Assembly: GCF_023016805.1 (NCBI RefSeq)
Contig: NZ_JALKCH010000013.1
Coordinates: 45,436-109,435, forward strand
DNA: 64,000 bases
From: Ancylobacter crimeensis
GTDB lineage: Bacteria > Pseudomonadota > Alphaproteobacteria > Rhizobiales > Xanthobacteraceae
Direction: 5' to 3'
The position numbers were made by a program, and so were the translations under genes. Positions 1 to 9,649 of the stretch are shown piece after piece; position 1 is the first letter of the stretch, and each line of letters starts with the position of its first letter. The notes under the pieces were generated by a model. It searched no databases and had not been told where the DNA came from. It saw only the letters and a list, made by a program, of their open reading frames with translations.

Positions 1-724
1 CCGGGATCAGCGGCGTCCAGATCGGGCCGGGGGCGACCGCGTTCACCCGGATCCCCCGCTCCAGCAGCGCCTGCGACAGCGAGCGGGTGAAGGCCACGAT
101 GGCGCCGCGGGTCGCGGAATAGTCGATCAGCGCCTCATTGCCCTTATAGGCGGTCACCGAGGTGGTGTTCACGATGGCGCTGCCCTGCGGCATGTGCCGG
201 AGCGCCATCTTGGTGAGGAAGAAATATCCGAAGACATTGGTGCGGAAGGTACGTTCGAGCTGTTCGGCGGGGATTTCCAGCGGGTCCTCCACCATGTGCT
301 GCTCGGCGGCGTTGTTCACGAGGATGTCGAGCGCGCCGAACTGGGCGATCACCTTCGTCACCGCCTCCGCGCAGAAATCCTCCGAGCCGATGTCGCCGGC
401 AAGGCTCATGGCACGGCGTCCCTCGCTCTCGATCAGGGCGAGGGTCTTCGCCGCATCCTCGTGCTCGTCGAGATAGAGGATGGCGACATCGGCGCCCTCG
501 CGCGCCATGGCGACCGCGACGGCCCGGCCAATGCCGCTGTCGCCGCCCGAGATGAGGGCGACCTTGCCCTTCAGCCTGTCGGCGCCGGGAAAGCGCGGCA
601 TGTAGTCGGGCTCCGGCACCATCTCCGCTTCGATGCCTGGCTGGCGGTCCTGGTGCTGCGGGGGAATGGTCTGGTCCTGCGCGGCCTCGGTCGCGGTCTT
701 CGGCGGAGCGGTGTGCTCGTTCAT
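1..724 (-). CDS. SDR family oxidoreductase, C-terminus cut by window edge
   Basis: NAD(P)-dependent short-chain dehydrogenase of the YhxC/GsiB-neighbour type, with the long polar N-terminal extension (about 45 residues) common in that group. Visible residues include the nucleotide-binding glycine motif SGGDSGIG (59-66), the NNAA motif (137-140), a catalytic Ser near 189 and Tyr202. The Lys expected four residues after the Tyr is Arg206 (YSATR rather than YSATK). About 241 residues are present and the frame runs off the left edge, so the end is not seen. The ATG at 724 is the first start after the mexF-like gene. A strong hairpin lies between the two genes, so it may be transcribed separately. 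The substrate cannot be told from sequence. Confidence 0.85.
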   Translation of the reverse strand, partial: MNEHTAPPKTATEAAQDQTIPPQHQDRQPGIEAEMVPEPDYMPRFPGADRLKGKVALISGGDSGIGRAVAVAMAREGADVAILYLDEHEDAAKTLALIESEGRRAMSLAGDIGSEDFCAEAVTKVIAQFGALDILVNNAAEQHMVEDPLEIPAEQLERTFRTNVFGYFFLTKMALRHMPQGSAIVNTTSVTAYKGNEALIDYSATRGAIVAFTRSLSQALLERGIRVNAVAPGPIWTPLIP

Positions 725-813
725 CGCGGAGCCTCCTGTGACGTATCCTCATGGCGGACACGCCCGGGCCAACGCCGCGCGGGGAGGTCGGTTCCGTATC
801 GGTAACAGAGGGG

Positions 814-853
814 GCCCGGCGCGGGGCGGGGGGCGGGAAACCCCGCGCCGGGC
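814..853 (-). terminator. GC-rich hairpin downstream of the mexF-like gene
   Basis: Perfect 13-bp inverted repeat (814-826 with 841-853) around a 14-nt loop. It begins 6 nt past the stop of the RND permease gene and precedes the SDR gene. There is no clear T-run, so it could be an intrinsic terminator or an mRNA-stabilising stem. Confidence 0.6.
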
Positions 854-858
854 AGGTG

Positions 859-3800
859 CTATTCCGCCGGCGCGGGAGCGGGCGGGGTTGCACCATGGTG
901 TGTCAGCGCCCTGTTGCCAGTCAGGCGTCGCAGCGCGACGTAGAACACCGGCGTCAGGAACAGGCCGAAGAAGGTCACGCCGATCATGCCGGAGAACACC
1001 GCGACGCCCATGGCGTGCCGCATCTCCGCGCCCGCGCCGGTGGAGAGCACCAGCGGCAGCACGCCCATGATGAAGGCGAAGGAGGTCATCAGGATCGGCC
1101 GCAGCCTAAGGCGGCTCGCCTCGATCGCGGCCTCCACCGGATTACGCCCGGCGAATTCCAGCTCGCGGGCGAATTCCACGATGAGGATCGCGTTCTTCGC
1201 CGAGAGCCCGACCAGCACCACGAGGCCGATCTGGGTGAAGATGTTGTTGTCGCCCCCGCCCATCCATACGCCGAACAGGGCGGCGAGCAGGCCCATCGGC
1301 ACGATGAGGATGATCGCGATGGGCAGGGTCAGGCTCTCATATTGCGCGGCGAGCACGAGGAAGACGAGCAATATGGCGAGCGGGAACACCAGCACCGCGG
1401 AATTGCCGGCCAGGATCTCCTGGTAGGTGAGGTCGGTCCATTCGAATTCGAAGCCGGGCGGCAGCACCTCGGCGGCGATGCGCTTCGCGGCGTCCTGCGC
1501 CTGTCCGGACGAGAAGCCGGGGGCGGGCGAGGCGTTGATGTCGGAGGTGAGGAAGCCGTTATAGCGCATGGCGCGCTCCGGCCCCGCCGTCGCCTGCACC
1601 TTGATGAGCGCGGAGAGCGGGATCATCTCGCCGGAATTGGAGCGCACCTTCAGCTTGCCGATGTCCTCCGGGCGGGCGCGATAGGGCGCATCGGCCTGGG
1701 CCCGCACCGAATAGGTACGGCCGAAGGCGTTGAAGTCGTTCACATAGAGCGAGCCGAGATAGACCTGGAGCGTCTCGAACACGCTCGCCACCGGCACGCC
1801 GAGCTGGCGGGCCTTGGTGCGGTCCACATCGGCGAAGATCTGCGGCACGTTGATCTGGTAGGTGGTGAACTGGCCGGCGAGCTCGGGCGCCGCCATCGCC
1901 TTCGCCATGAAGGCGTTGGTGACGTCGCTCAGCGCCTCGTAACCGCGTCCGGCACGATCCTCGATCTGCAGCTTGAAGCCGCCCACCACGCCGAGGCCCT
2001 GCACCGGTGGGGGCGGGAACATGGCGATGAAAGCGTCCTTGATCGAGGCGTATTTCTGGTTGAGCGCCATCGCGATGGCGCCGGCGCTGAGCGAGGGGTC
2101 CCGCCGCTCGTCGAACGGCTTCAGCACCGAGAACACGATGCCGGCATTGGACGAGTTGGAGAAGCCGGCGATGGACAGGCCGGGAAAGGCCACCGCGCTC
2201 TCGACACCCGGCTGGGCAAGCGTGATCTCGGTCATGCGGCGGATCACCTCTTCCGTACGGTCGAGCGTGGCGCCGTCCGGCAACTGGGCGAAGCCGACCA
2301 GATACTGCTTGTCCTGCGCCGGCACGAAGCCGGAGGGCACCGCCTGGAACATCCACCACGTCGCGCCGAGCATCACGGCGTAGAACAGCATGACGAGGCT
2401 CTTGACGTGCAGGATGCCGCCGACGCCCTTGCCATAGCCCTGCGAGCCGCGGCGGAACACGACGTTGAAGCCGCGGAAGAACCAGCCGAACAGCGCGTTG
2501 ATGATGCGCTGCAGGCGGTCCGGCGGGGCGCCGTGGCCCTTGAGCAGCAGGGCCGAGAGGGCGGGGGAGAGCGTCAGCGAATTGACCGCCGAGATGACGG
2601 TGGAAATGGCGATGGTGAGCGCGAACTGCCGGTAGAACTGGCCGGACAGCCCGCTGATGAAGGCGAGCGGCACGAAGACCGCCACCAGAACCAGCGCGAT
2701 GGCGACGATGGGCCCCGACACCTCGCTCATCGCCTTGTAGGAGGCCTCGCGCGGCGAGAGCCCGGCCTCGATGTTGCGCTCGACATTCTCCACCACGACG
2801 ATCGCGTCATCGACGACGATGCCGATGGCCAGCACGAGCCCGAACAGGCTGAGCGCGTTGATGGAGAAGCCGAACACATACATCACCGCGAAGGTGCCGA
2901 TGATGGAGACCGGCACCGCCAGCAGCGGGATGATGGAGGCGCGCCAGGTCTGGAGGAACACCACCACCACGATGACCACCAGCAGCACCGCCTCGAACAG
3001 CGTATGTACGACCGCCTCGATCGAGGCGTCGACGAAGCGGGTGGTGTCGTAGACGATGGCGTAGTCGACGCCTTCCGGCATCGTCTTCTTGATCTCCTCC
3101 ATCGTCCTGCGGACATTGGCGGCGATCTCCAGCGCGTTGGAGCCGGGCGCCTGGAACACGCCGATGCCGACCGCCTGCCGGTTGTCGAGCAGCGAGCGCA
3201 GCGCATAGTCCGAGGCGCCCAGCTCGATGCGGGCGACGTCGCGCAGCCGCACCACCTCGCCATCCGCGCCGGTCTTCACGACGATGTCGCCGAACTCCTC
3301 CTCGCTTTCGAGGCGGCCGCGGGCATTGATGGAGAGCTGGAGGTCCACCCCGTTCGAGGCGGGCGAGGCGCCGACGCTGCCGGCCGCCGCCTGCACGTTC
3401 TGGGCGCGGATCTCGTTCACCACGTCGCCGGCGGACAGGCCGTGTTCCGCGATCTTCTGCGGGTCGAGCCAGATGCGCATCGAGTAGTCGCCGCCGCCGA
3501 AGATGTCGATCTGGCCGACGCCGGGGATGCGGGCCAGCCGGTCCTTGACGTTCAGCACGCCGTAATTGCGCAGGTAGTTGATGTCGTAGCGGTCGTTCGG
3601 CGAGACGAGGTGCACCACCATGATGAAGTTGGGCGAGCTCTTGGCGGTGGTCACGCCGAGGCTGCGCACCTCTTCCGGCAGGCGCGGCTCGGCCTGGCTG
3701 ACCCGGTTCTGCACGAGCTGGGTGGCCTTGTCCGGGTCGGTGCCGAGCTTGAAGGTGACGGTCAGCGTCATCACGCCGTCGGTCGTCGCCTGGCTGGACA

Positions 3801-4038
3801 TGTAGAGCATGTCCTCGACGCCGTTGATCTGCTCCTCGATGGGGGTGGCTACGGTCGCGGCGATCACCTTGGGCGAGGCGCCGGGATAGGTGGCGCGCAC
3901 GATGACCTGCGGGGGCACCACTTCGGGATATTCCGAAATCGGCATGATCCTGAGCGCCAGCAGGCCGGCGACGAGGATGAGCACCGAGAGAACGGCGGCG
4001 AAGATCGGGCGGTCGATGAAGAAGCGGGACAGGTTCAT
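859..4038 (-). CDS. RND efflux pump inner-membrane permease (HAE1, MexF/AcrB-like)
   Basis: Proton-driven drug exporter of the inner membrane, 1059 aa, the usual length for MexF. The N-terminus MNLSRFFIDRPIF matches HAE1 permeases; the ATG at 4038 is chosen over the longer upstream frame because family members begin exactly here. Expected architecture is visible: TM1, a first large periplasmic loop (about 40-330), TM2-6 with a GIVVDDAIVVVEN segment carrying the proton-relay acidic pair, a second periplasmic loop (about 560-870), and TM8-12. It lies downstream of the adaptor gene on the same strand with a 168-bp gap that contains a hairpin. No outer-membrane factor is encoded nearby, so a TolC/OprM-like partner must come from elsewhere. 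Closest in style to the MexF/OqxB branch. Confidence 0.95.
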   Translation of the reverse strand: MNLSRFFIDRPIFAAVLSVLILVAGLLALRIMPISEYPEVVPPQVIVRATYPGASPKVIAATVATPIEEQINGVEDMLYMSSQATTDGVMTLTVTFKLGTDPDKATQLVQNRVSQAEPRLPEEVRSLGVTTAKSSPNFIMVVHLVSPNDRYDINYLRNYGVLNVKDRLARIPGVGQIDIFGGGDYSMRIWLDPQKIAEHGLSAGDVVNEIRAQNVQAAAGSVGASPASNGVDLQLSINARGRLESEEEFGDIVVKTGADGEVVRLRDVARIELGASDYALRSLLDNRQAVGIGVFQAPGSNALEIAANVRRTMEEIKKTMPEGVDYAIVYDTTRFVDASIEAVVHTLFEAVLLVVIVVVVFLQTWRASIIPLLAVPVSIIGTFAVMYVFGFSINALSLFGLVLAIGIVVDDAIVVVENVERNIEAGLSPREASYKAMSEVSGPIVAIALVLVAVFVPLAFISGLSGQFYRQFALTIAISTVISAVNSLTLSPALSALLLKGHGAPPDRLQRIINALFGWFFRGFNVVFRRGSQGYGKGVGGILHVKSLVMLFYAVMLGATWWMFQAVPSGFVPAQDKQYLVGFAQLPDGATLDRTEEVIRRMTEITLAQPGVESAVAFPGLSIAGFSNSSNAGIVFSVLKPFDERRDPSLSAGAIAMALNQKYASIKDAFIAMFPPPPVQGLGVVGGFKLQIEDRAGRGYEALSDVTNAFMAKAMAAPELAGQFTTYQINVPQIFADVDRTKARQLGVPVASVFETLQVYLGSLYVNDFNAFGRTYSVRAQADAPYRARPEDIGKLKVRSNSGEMIPLSALIKVQATAGPERAMRYNGFLTSDINASPAPGFSSGQAQDAAKRIAAEVLPPGFEFEWTDLTYQEILAGNSAVLVFPLAILLVFLVLAAQYESLTLPIAIILIVPMGLLAALFGVWMGGGDNNIFTQIGLVVLVGLSAKNAILIVEFARELEFAGRNPVEAAIEASRLRLRPILMTSFAFIMGVLPLVLSTGAGAEMRHAMGVAVFSGMIGVTFFGLFLTPVFYVALRRLTGNRALTHHGATPPAPAPAE

Positions 4039-4145
4039 GGCTGATCTCCCCCCACGGGAGCTGACGGACGAAGGAAACGGCCCGCCGTCCCGACAAGCGG
4101 GTCGGCGGCGGCGCGCGGGGCGCGCAGGCGTTACGCAGGACAGGC

Positions 4146-4166
4146 GCTGCACGCATTGCGTGCAGC
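4146..4166. other. Intercistronic hairpin between adaptor and permease genes
   Basis: Perfect 9-bp inverted repeat with a 3-nt loop (GCTGCACGC, ATT, GCGTGCAGC) in the 168-bp gap between the two RND genes. It may adjust relative expression of adaptor and permease or protect mRNA ends; no T-run follows it. Confidence 0.45.
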
Positions 4167-4206
4167 AGGACATGACCGGCCCGCAGACGCGGGACCGGCG
4201 CCTTGA

Positions 4207-5475
4207 TCAGTCGCCGGCGGCGATATCGGTGCGCGCGGGAGTGCCTTCGGCCTTCGCCGTCATCGGCACCTTTTCCGGCGCGACCACAGCGCCGGGCCGC
4301 ACGCGCTGCAGCCCATTGACGACGATGGTCTCGCCCGGCTTGAGCCCGGAGGTGACGATGCGCAGCCCCTCGGCCGGCGCGCCGAGCTTCACCTCGCGAT
4401 AGATCGCCTTGTTGCCGGCATCGACCACGAAGACGAACTTCTTGTCCTGATCGGTGCCGACCGCGCGCTCATTGATGACGATGGCCGGCTCGGTCCGGGC
4501 CCGGCCCATGCGCACCCGCGCGAACTGGCCCGGCTTCAGTCGCCCGTCGGCATTGTCGAAGGTGCCGCGCAGCCGGAGCGTGCCGGTGGCGGCCTCCACC
4601 TCGTTGTTGACGAGCTGGAGATGGCCGCGCACGGGCGTGTCGCCGGTGGTGCCGGTGCTGATCTCGATGGGGATGCGGTCGATGGCGTCGAGGGCGCCCG
4701 GGCCGTCGCCGATGGAGGCCAGAGCCTTGCCGACCGTATCCTCGTCGGCGTCGAAGCTGACATAGATCGGGTTCACCGAGACGATGGTGGTGAGCACGGG
4801 GGCGGTGGGGCCGTCGGCGACGAGATTGCCGGGCGTGACCTCCAGCCGGCCGACCCGTCCGTCGATGGGCGCGCGCACCTGCGTGTGGTCGAGGTCGAGC
4901 TGTGCGGAGACGACGGCGGCCTTCGCCGCGCGCAGATTGGCCTCGGCCTCCTTGTAGTTGTTGACGCGCTGGTCGAGCTCCTGCACCGACACCACCTTGG
5001 CGTCGACGAGGCGCTGACCGCGGTCCATCTCGCTCTTGGTATAGGCGAGGCGGGCCTCGGCCGCGGAAACCTGCGCCTGCGCGCGGTCGAGCGTCGCCTG
5101 ATAGGGCGCGGGGTCGATGGTGACGAGCAGATCGCCCTTCTTCACCAGCGCGCCCTCGCGAAAGCGGGCCTCCTCCAGCGCGCCGGAGACGCGGGCGCGC
5201 AGCTCGACGCGCCCGACCGCCTCCAGCCGGCCGGAGAATTCGTCCCAGCTCATCGAAGGCTTGGCCTCGACGGTGGCGACCGAGACCGGCATGGCGGGCG
5301 GCGCGGCGGCGGCAGGGGGATCGCCGGCATCGGCAAGGCTGCTCGGCCAGATGGTGAAGCCCGTGGCGAGCGTCACCGACAGTGCGGTCAGCCCGGCAAA
5401 GGCGAAGCCGGTGGCGAGACGGGCAGACGTGCCGCGGTTGGATGTCCGGCGGGTGGATGTGGACGGATGGCTCAT
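4207..5475 (-). CDS. RND efflux periplasmic adaptor subunit (MexE-like)
   Basis: Membrane-fusion protein linking the inner-membrane RND permease to an outer-membrane channel, 422 aa. An N-terminal hydrophobic segment (about 20-45) serves as signal or anchor. It is followed by the lipoyl-like half-motifs (near SMSWDEFSGRLEAVGRVELRA), a coiled-coil hairpin (about 120-185), a beta-barrel region and a membrane-proximal C-terminal domain. The ATG at 5475 is preceded by a GGGAGAA Shine-Dalgarno-like stretch. The hydrolase-like gene ends 16 bp upstream and the permease follows, so hydrolase-adaptor-permease probably form one transcript driven from the region shared with the divergent LysR gene. Confidence 0.93.
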   Translation of the reverse strand: MSHPSTSTRRTSNRGTSARLATGFAFAGLTALSVTLATGFTIWPSSLADAGDPPAAAAPPAMPVSVATVEAKPSMSWDEFSGRLEAVGRVELRARVSGALEEARFREGALVKKGDLLVTIDPAPYQATLDRAQAQVSAAEARLAYTKSEMDRGQRLVDAKVVSVQELDQRVNNYKEAEANLRAAKAAVVSAQLDLDHTQVRAPIDGRVGRLEVTPGNLVADGPTAPVLTTIVSVNPIYVSFDADEDTVGKALASIGDGPGALDAIDRIPIEISTGTTGDTPVRGHLQLVNNEVEAATGTLRLRGTFDNADGRLKPGQFARVRMGRARTEPAIVINERAVGTDQDKKFVFVVDAGNKAIYREVKLGAPAEGLRIVTSGLKPGETIVVNGLQRVRPGAVVAPEKVPMTAKAEGTPARTDIAAGD

Positions 5476-5491
5476 GACATTCTCCCGGCCG

Positions 5492-6343
5492 TCAGGGCCG
5501 CGTGCTGTCTGAAAGACGTTCCGGCACCGCCCTTTCCGACGGGCGGGCGAGGAAGTCGCGAAAAACGCTCCGCAACGGCCCGCACCAGTCGGGCGGCATT
5601 GCGGGGGAAGCGTCGGGATTCTCGGCCAGCGCCGCCGGCCAGCGCGTCGGGGCGGGCACCACATGCGTGGTGACCGGCACGCCGCCGGCCTTCAGCCGCT
5701 CGCCATAGGCAAGGCTCTCGTCACGCATCGGATCGTCCTCGGCGGTGAGGATCAGCGCGGGCGGCAGCCGCCCAAGCCGGTTTGAACCGAGCGGGGCGGC
5801 ATAGGGATGGGCGGCCTTCTCGGCCGAGCCGAGATAGCGGTGCCAGCCCTCGGCGAAGCGGCACCCCACCGCGCCGGCTTCCGCGGCGCGGATCGAGCGG
5901 GTGGCGAGCGCCGGATCGAGCATGGGCGAGATCAGTATCTGCCCGGCGAGCGGGGGGCCGCCCTGGTCCCGCGCCATCAAGGCGAGCGCGGCGGCAAGGT
6001 TGGCGCCCGCTTCCTCGCCGGCCACGAACAGCCGCGCCGCCCGCCCCGCCCAGCAGGAGCGGCGGGCATGGAGCGCCTGCAGCGCCGCGAAGGAGCGGTT
6101 CAGCGGCTCCGGGAACGGATGGGCGGGGGCCAGCGGATAATCCACCGAGGCCACCAGCGCGCCGGCTTCCGCCAGCAGCCGCGCCACGCACTCCCCGCAG
6201 GCCGGCGAGCCGGCGGTGAAGGCGCCGCCATGCAGATGCAATACGAGTGCGGGCGAGCGCTGGCTGTCCGCCGGGCGATAGAAACGCACCGGCAGCCGGC
6301 CCTCGCCGGTTTCAAGCTCACTCTCGCTCCAGCCGCAGCCCAT
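5492..6343 (-). CDS. Hormone-sensitive-lipase-fold alpha/beta hydrolase with degenerate active site
   Basis: Alpha/beta-hydrolase of the HSL-like family, 283 aa from the ATG at 6343. The oxyanion motif appears as HGGAF (38-42) and the acid as AEDDPMRDES. The nucleophile elbow, normally GDSAG, reads GEEAG (109-113), so the catalytic serine is glutamate. The region where HSL proteins carry the catalytic HGF histidine reads VPAPTRWPAAL, with no histidine. Two of three catalytic residues are therefore missing, and esterase activity is doubtful. Upstream ATGs at 6397 and 6430 are also in frame, but 6430 abuts the LysR palindrome, so 6343 or 6397 is likelier. First gene of the probable efflux operon; a ligand-binding role is possible but unproven. 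Confidence 0.8.
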   Translation of the reverse strand: MGCGWSESELETGEGRLPVRFYRPADSQRSPALVLHLHGGAFTAGSPACGECVARLLAEAGALVASVDYPLAPAHPFPEPLNRSFAALQALHARRSCWAGRAARLFVAGEEAGANLAAALALMARDQGGPPLAGQILISPMLDPALATRSIRAAEAGAVGCRFAEGWHRYLGSAEKAAHPYAAPLGSNRLGRLPPALILTAEDDPMRDESLAYGERLKAGGVPVTTHVVPAPTRWPAALAENPDASPAMPPDWCGPLRSVFRDFLARPSERAVPERLSDSTRP

Positions 6344-6430
6344 GGTGATCGCTATCCAAGGGCGGAATGGCCCTGTTGCGATGCAAAAGTTAGCCATGCA
6401 TGATAGGCAAATAAATCGCGCAAATGACAT

Positions 6431-6458
6431 TTCATTGTTCCTATTTGTGAACAATGAA
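6431..6458. promoter_or_regulatory. Perfect palindrome, probable LysR operator of the efflux locus
   Basis: Ten-bp arms TTCATTGTTC and GAACAATGAA with an 8-bp spacer, in the AT-rich gap between the hydrolase-like gene and the divergent LysR gene. Size, symmetry and position fit a LysR-type binding site that would control both directions. Confidence 0.7.
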
Positions 6459-6499
6459 ACAGATTGATCGCTCCGATCACGCGGACGGGATGGAAGGCC

Positions 6500-7426
6500 A
6501 TGGATCAGCTTGCTGCAATGCGGGCCTTCGCCGGCGTGGTGGAAACGGGCAGCTTCACCCGGGCCGCCGACCGGCTGGACATGCCGAAGGCGACCGTCAC
6601 CAAGCTCGTGCAGCAGCTCGAGGCGCGGCTCGGCACCCGCCTGCTCAATCGCACCACCCGCCGCGTCGGCGTGACGCCGGACGGCGCGGCCTATTACGAG
6701 CGCGCCAACACCCTGCTGAACGACCTCGACGAGCTCGATTCCAGCATGGCCTCGGCGCGGGCGACGCCGCGCGGGCGGCTGCGCGTCGATGTCTCGACCG
6801 CGCTGGCGCTGCTCGTCATCATCCCGGCGCTGGCGAGCTTCCACGCCCGCTTCCCCGACATCGCGCTCGACCTCGGCGTGTCCGACCGCCCGGTGGACCT
6901 CATCGCGGAGAGCGTCGACTGCGTGATCCGCGGCGGCGACCTGCTGGACCCGACGCTGGTCGCGCGCCGCATCGCCGCGCTCGACATGGTGACCTGCGCC
7001 ACCCCGGCCTATGTCGCGGAGCATGGGCCGCCGGCTCACCCCACGGATCTTGAGAGCACGCATCGCGGGATCAACTATTTCAGCCCGCGCACCGGGCGCA
7101 GCTTTCCCTTCACCTTCGAACGCGACGGCGAGGCGGTGGAGGTTCGGCCGCGCCACATGGTGTCGGTGAACGATTCCACCGCCTATGTCGCGGCGGCGCT
7201 GGCCGGGCTCGGCATCGCCCAGCTTCCAGCCTTCATGGCGCGCCCCCACATCGCCGATGGCAGCCTCGTGCGGGTGCTGACCGACTGGGCGGTGGAAGGG
7301 ATCGACGTCCATGTCGTCTACCCGCCGAACCGCCATCTCAGCAGCCGCGTGCGCGTCTTCGTCGACTGGATCGCGGAGCTGTTCGCGACGTCCCGGTTGC
7401 TGCAGCCTGGGCCGTTGGTGGGGTGA
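6500..7426 (+). CDS. LysR family transcriptional regulator
   Basis: 308-aa LysR regulator with an N-terminal winged helix-turn-helix (about 1-60; FAGVVETGSFTRAADRLDMPKAT region cut short here) and a periplasmic-binding-protein-like effector domain (about 90-300). The internal ATG at 6500 gives the canonical MDQLAAMRAF start and is preferred to the ATG at 6464. It is divergent from the hydrolase-RND genes, with a perfect 10-bp-arm palindrome between them, so it most likely controls that efflux operon and itself. The arrangement resembles MexT with mexEF, but the effector is unknown. Confidence 0.9.
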   Translation: MDQLAAMRAFAGVVETGSFTRAADRLDMPKATVTKLVQQLEARLGTRLLNRTTRRVGVTPDGAAYYERANTLLNDLDELDSSMASARATPRGRLRVDVSTALALLVIIPALASFHARFPDIALDLGVSDRPVDLIAESVDCVIRGGDLLDPTLVARRIAALDMVTCATPAYVAEHGPPAHPTDLESTHRGINYFSPRTGRSFPFTFERDGEAVEVRPRHMVSVNDSTAYVAAALAGLGIAQLPAFMARPHIADGSLVRVLTDWAVEGIDVHVVYPPNRHLSSRVRVFVDWIAELFATSRLLQPGPLVG

Positions 7427-7449
7427 GGAGGGCGGCGTGGCTTCGGCCT

Positions 7450-9609
7450 TTACGCCGCCGGTCCGGGATGTCCCAGCCTCTCCGCGAGGCGCCGCACCAG
7501 CGTGGCGGCGGCCTCCGCGATCACCGTGCCCGGCGGATAGATCGCCTCGGCGCCGGCGGCGTGCACGGCGGCGTAGTCCTGTGGCGGCACCACCCCGCCG
7601 ACCACGATCATGATGTCGCCCCGCCCTTCCGCCTCCAGCGCCGCCTTCACCTGCGGCACCAGCGTGAGATGCCCGGCGGCGAGCGAGGAGATGCCGATGA
7701 CGTGCACGTCGTTCTCCACCGCCTGCCGCGCCGCCTCCTCGGGCGTTGCGAAAAGCGGCCCGATATCGACATCGAAACCGAGATCGGCGAAGGCGGAGGC
7801 GATGACCTTCTGGCCGCGGTCGTGGCCGTCCTGCCCCAGCTTGGCGACCAGAAGGCGCGGGCGGCGGCCTTCCTCGGCCTCGAACGCCTCGACCAGCGCG
7901 CGCACCTCGTCGACCTTGTGGGACACCTGGTCCATCTCCCGTCGATAGACGCCCGTTATCGCACGGATTTCGGCACGATGGCGGCCGAAGACGCGCTCCA
8001 GCGCATCCGAGACTTCACCGACCGTCGCCCGGGCCCGGGCTGCGTCGATGGCGAGCGCGAGCAGATTGCCGCTCCCGCGCGCGCCGGCTTCCAGTGCGGC
8101 CAGTGTCGAGGCCGTGGCGGCGGGATCGCGCTCGGTCTTGAGCCGGCGAAGTTTCTCGATCTGCGCGCTGCGCACCGCGGAATTGTCGATGCGCAGCACG
8201 TCGAGCGCCGGCTCGTCGGCGATCCGGTAGCGGTTCACGCCCACCACCGTCTGCGCGCCGGAATCGATGCGCGCCTGCGTCACCGCGGCGGCTTCCTCGA
8301 TGCGCAGCTTGGGAATGCCGGCCTCGATGGCATTCGCCATGCCGCCGAGCTTTTCCACCTCCGCCAGATGGGTGCGGGCGCGGGCGGCGAGATCGGCGGT
8401 GAGGCGCTCGACGAAGAAGGAACCGCCCCACGGGTCGATGGCACGGGTGGTCCCGCTTTCCTGCTGTAGCAGGATCTGTGTATTGCGGGCGATGCGGGCG
8501 GAGAAGTCGGTCGGCAGTGCCAGCGCCTCGTCCAGCGCATTGGTGTGGAGCGACTGGGTATGGCCCTGCGTAGCCGCCATCGCCTCGACCATGGTGCGCA
8601 TGACGTTGTTGAACACGTCCTGCGCGGTCAGGCTCCAGCCGGACGTCTGGCAATGGGTGCGCAGCGGCAGCGATTTGGGGTTCTTCGCGCCGAGGCCCTG
8701 CATCAGTTCCGCCCAGATGAGGCGGGCCGAGCGCAGCTTGGCGATCTCCATGAAGGCGTTCATGCCGATCGCCCAGAAGAAGGACAGGCGCGGGGCGAAG
8801 CTGTCGATCGGCAGCCCCGCCGCCATGCCGGCGCGCACGTAATCGACGCCGTCCGCCAGCGTATAGGCCAGCTCCAGATCTGCCGTCGCCCCGGCCTCCT
8901 GCATGTGGTAGCCGGAGATCGAGATGGAGTTGAAGCGCGGCATCTCCCCGGACGTGAAGGCGAAAATGTCGGAGATGATCCGCATGGAGGGCGCTGGCGG
9001 GTAGATGTAGGTGTTGCGGACCATGAACTCCTTGAGGATGTCGTTCTGGATGGTCCCGGAAAGCTGCGCCGGCTTCACGCCCTGTTCTTCCGCCGCCACG
9101 ATGTAGAGCGCCAGCACCGGCAGCACCGCGCCGTTCATCGTCATCGACACGCTCATCGTATCGAGCGGGATGCCGGCAAACAAAGTGCGCATGTCGAGGA
9201 TGGAATCGATCGCCACGCCGGCCATGCCGACATCGCCGGCGACGCGGGGATGGTCGCTGTCATAGCCGCGATGGGTGGCGAGGTCGAAGGCGACCGAGAG
9301 CCCCTTCTGCCCCGCCGCGAGGTTGCGGCGGTAGAAGGCATTCGAGGCTTCCGCCGTGGAGAAGCCGGCATATTGCCGGATCGTCCAGGGCTGGGTCACG
9401 TACATGGTGGGATACGGCCCGCGCAGGAAGGGCGCGATGCCGGGGAATTGCCCGCCAATGCCGAGCCCTTCGATATCCGCGGGACCATGCACCGGGTTCA
9501 CCGCGATGCCCTCGGGCGTCACCCATGGCTGGCCACCGGCAGCGGGATGAGGGCCGGGTCGGGCCGGGCTTCGCCACGGGCGGGCTGAAAGGTCGGGAAT
9601 GCGGCTCAT
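7450..9609 (-). CDS. mutB: Methylmalonyl-CoA mutase, large (catalytic) subunit
   Basis: Adenosylcobalamin enzyme converting (R)-methylmalonyl-CoA to succinyl-CoA, the last step of propionyl-CoA assimilation. 719 aa. The N-terminal TIM-barrel substrate domain spans about 30-520 ([30 protein letters not shown]). The C-terminal B12 domain carries DGHDRG (594-599) with the cobalt-ligand histidine, plus GGVVPPQD. Start at ATG 9609 gives MSRIPDLS; a longer frame to 9711 would overlap the small gene upstream. Last gene of the pccB-pccA-mutA-mutB run and convergent with the LysR gene. Epimerase and the MeaB chaperone are not in the window. Confidence 0.96.
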   Translation of the reverse strand: MSRIPDLSARPWRSPARPGPHPAAGGQPWVTPEGIAVNPVHGPADIEGLGIGGQFPGIAPFLRGPYPTMYVTQPWTIRQYAGFSTAEASNAFYRRNLAAGQKGLSVAFDLATHRGYDSDHPRVAGDVGMAGVAIDSILDMRTLFAGIPLDTMSVSMTMNGAVLPVLALYIVAAEEQGVKPAQLSGTIQNDILKEFMVRNTYIYPPAPSMRIISDIFAFTSGEMPRFNSISISGYHMQEAGATADLELAYTLADGVDYVRAGMAAGLPIDSFAPRLSFFWAIGMNAFMEIAKLRSARLIWAELMQGLGAKNPKSLPLRTHCQTSGWSLTAQDVFNNVMRTMVEAMAATQGHTQSLHTNALDEALALPTDFSARIARNTQILLQQESGTTRAIDPWGGSFFVERLTADLAARARTHLAEVEKLGGMANAIEAGIPKLRIEEAAAVTQARIDSGAQTVVGVNRYRIADEPALDVLRIDNSAVRSAQIEKLRRLKTERDPAATASTLAALEAGARGSGNLLALAIDAARARATVGEVSDALERVFGRHRAEIRAITGVYRREMDQVSHKVDEVRALVEAFEAEEGRRPRLLVAKLGQDGHDRGQKVIASAFADLGFDVDIGPLFATPEEAARQAVENDVHVIGISSLAAGHLTLVPQVKAALEAEGRGDIMIVVGGVVPPQDYAAVHAAGAEAIYPPGTVIAEAAATLVRRLAERLGHPGPAA

Positions 9610-9649
9610 CGCGCGCCTCCATTTCGGGCGCGAGGGGAAGGTGGGGCGG

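Noticed and set aside
751..4044. A 1097-codon plus-strand frame opposite the mexF-like gene
   Set aside because: Composition (His, Arg, Gly, Glu rich) is that of an antisense shadow, and the minus strand encodes an unmistakable RND permease.
1..6500. Outer-membrane factor of the efflux system
   Set aside because: No OprM/TolC-type gene is found on either strand near the RND pair.
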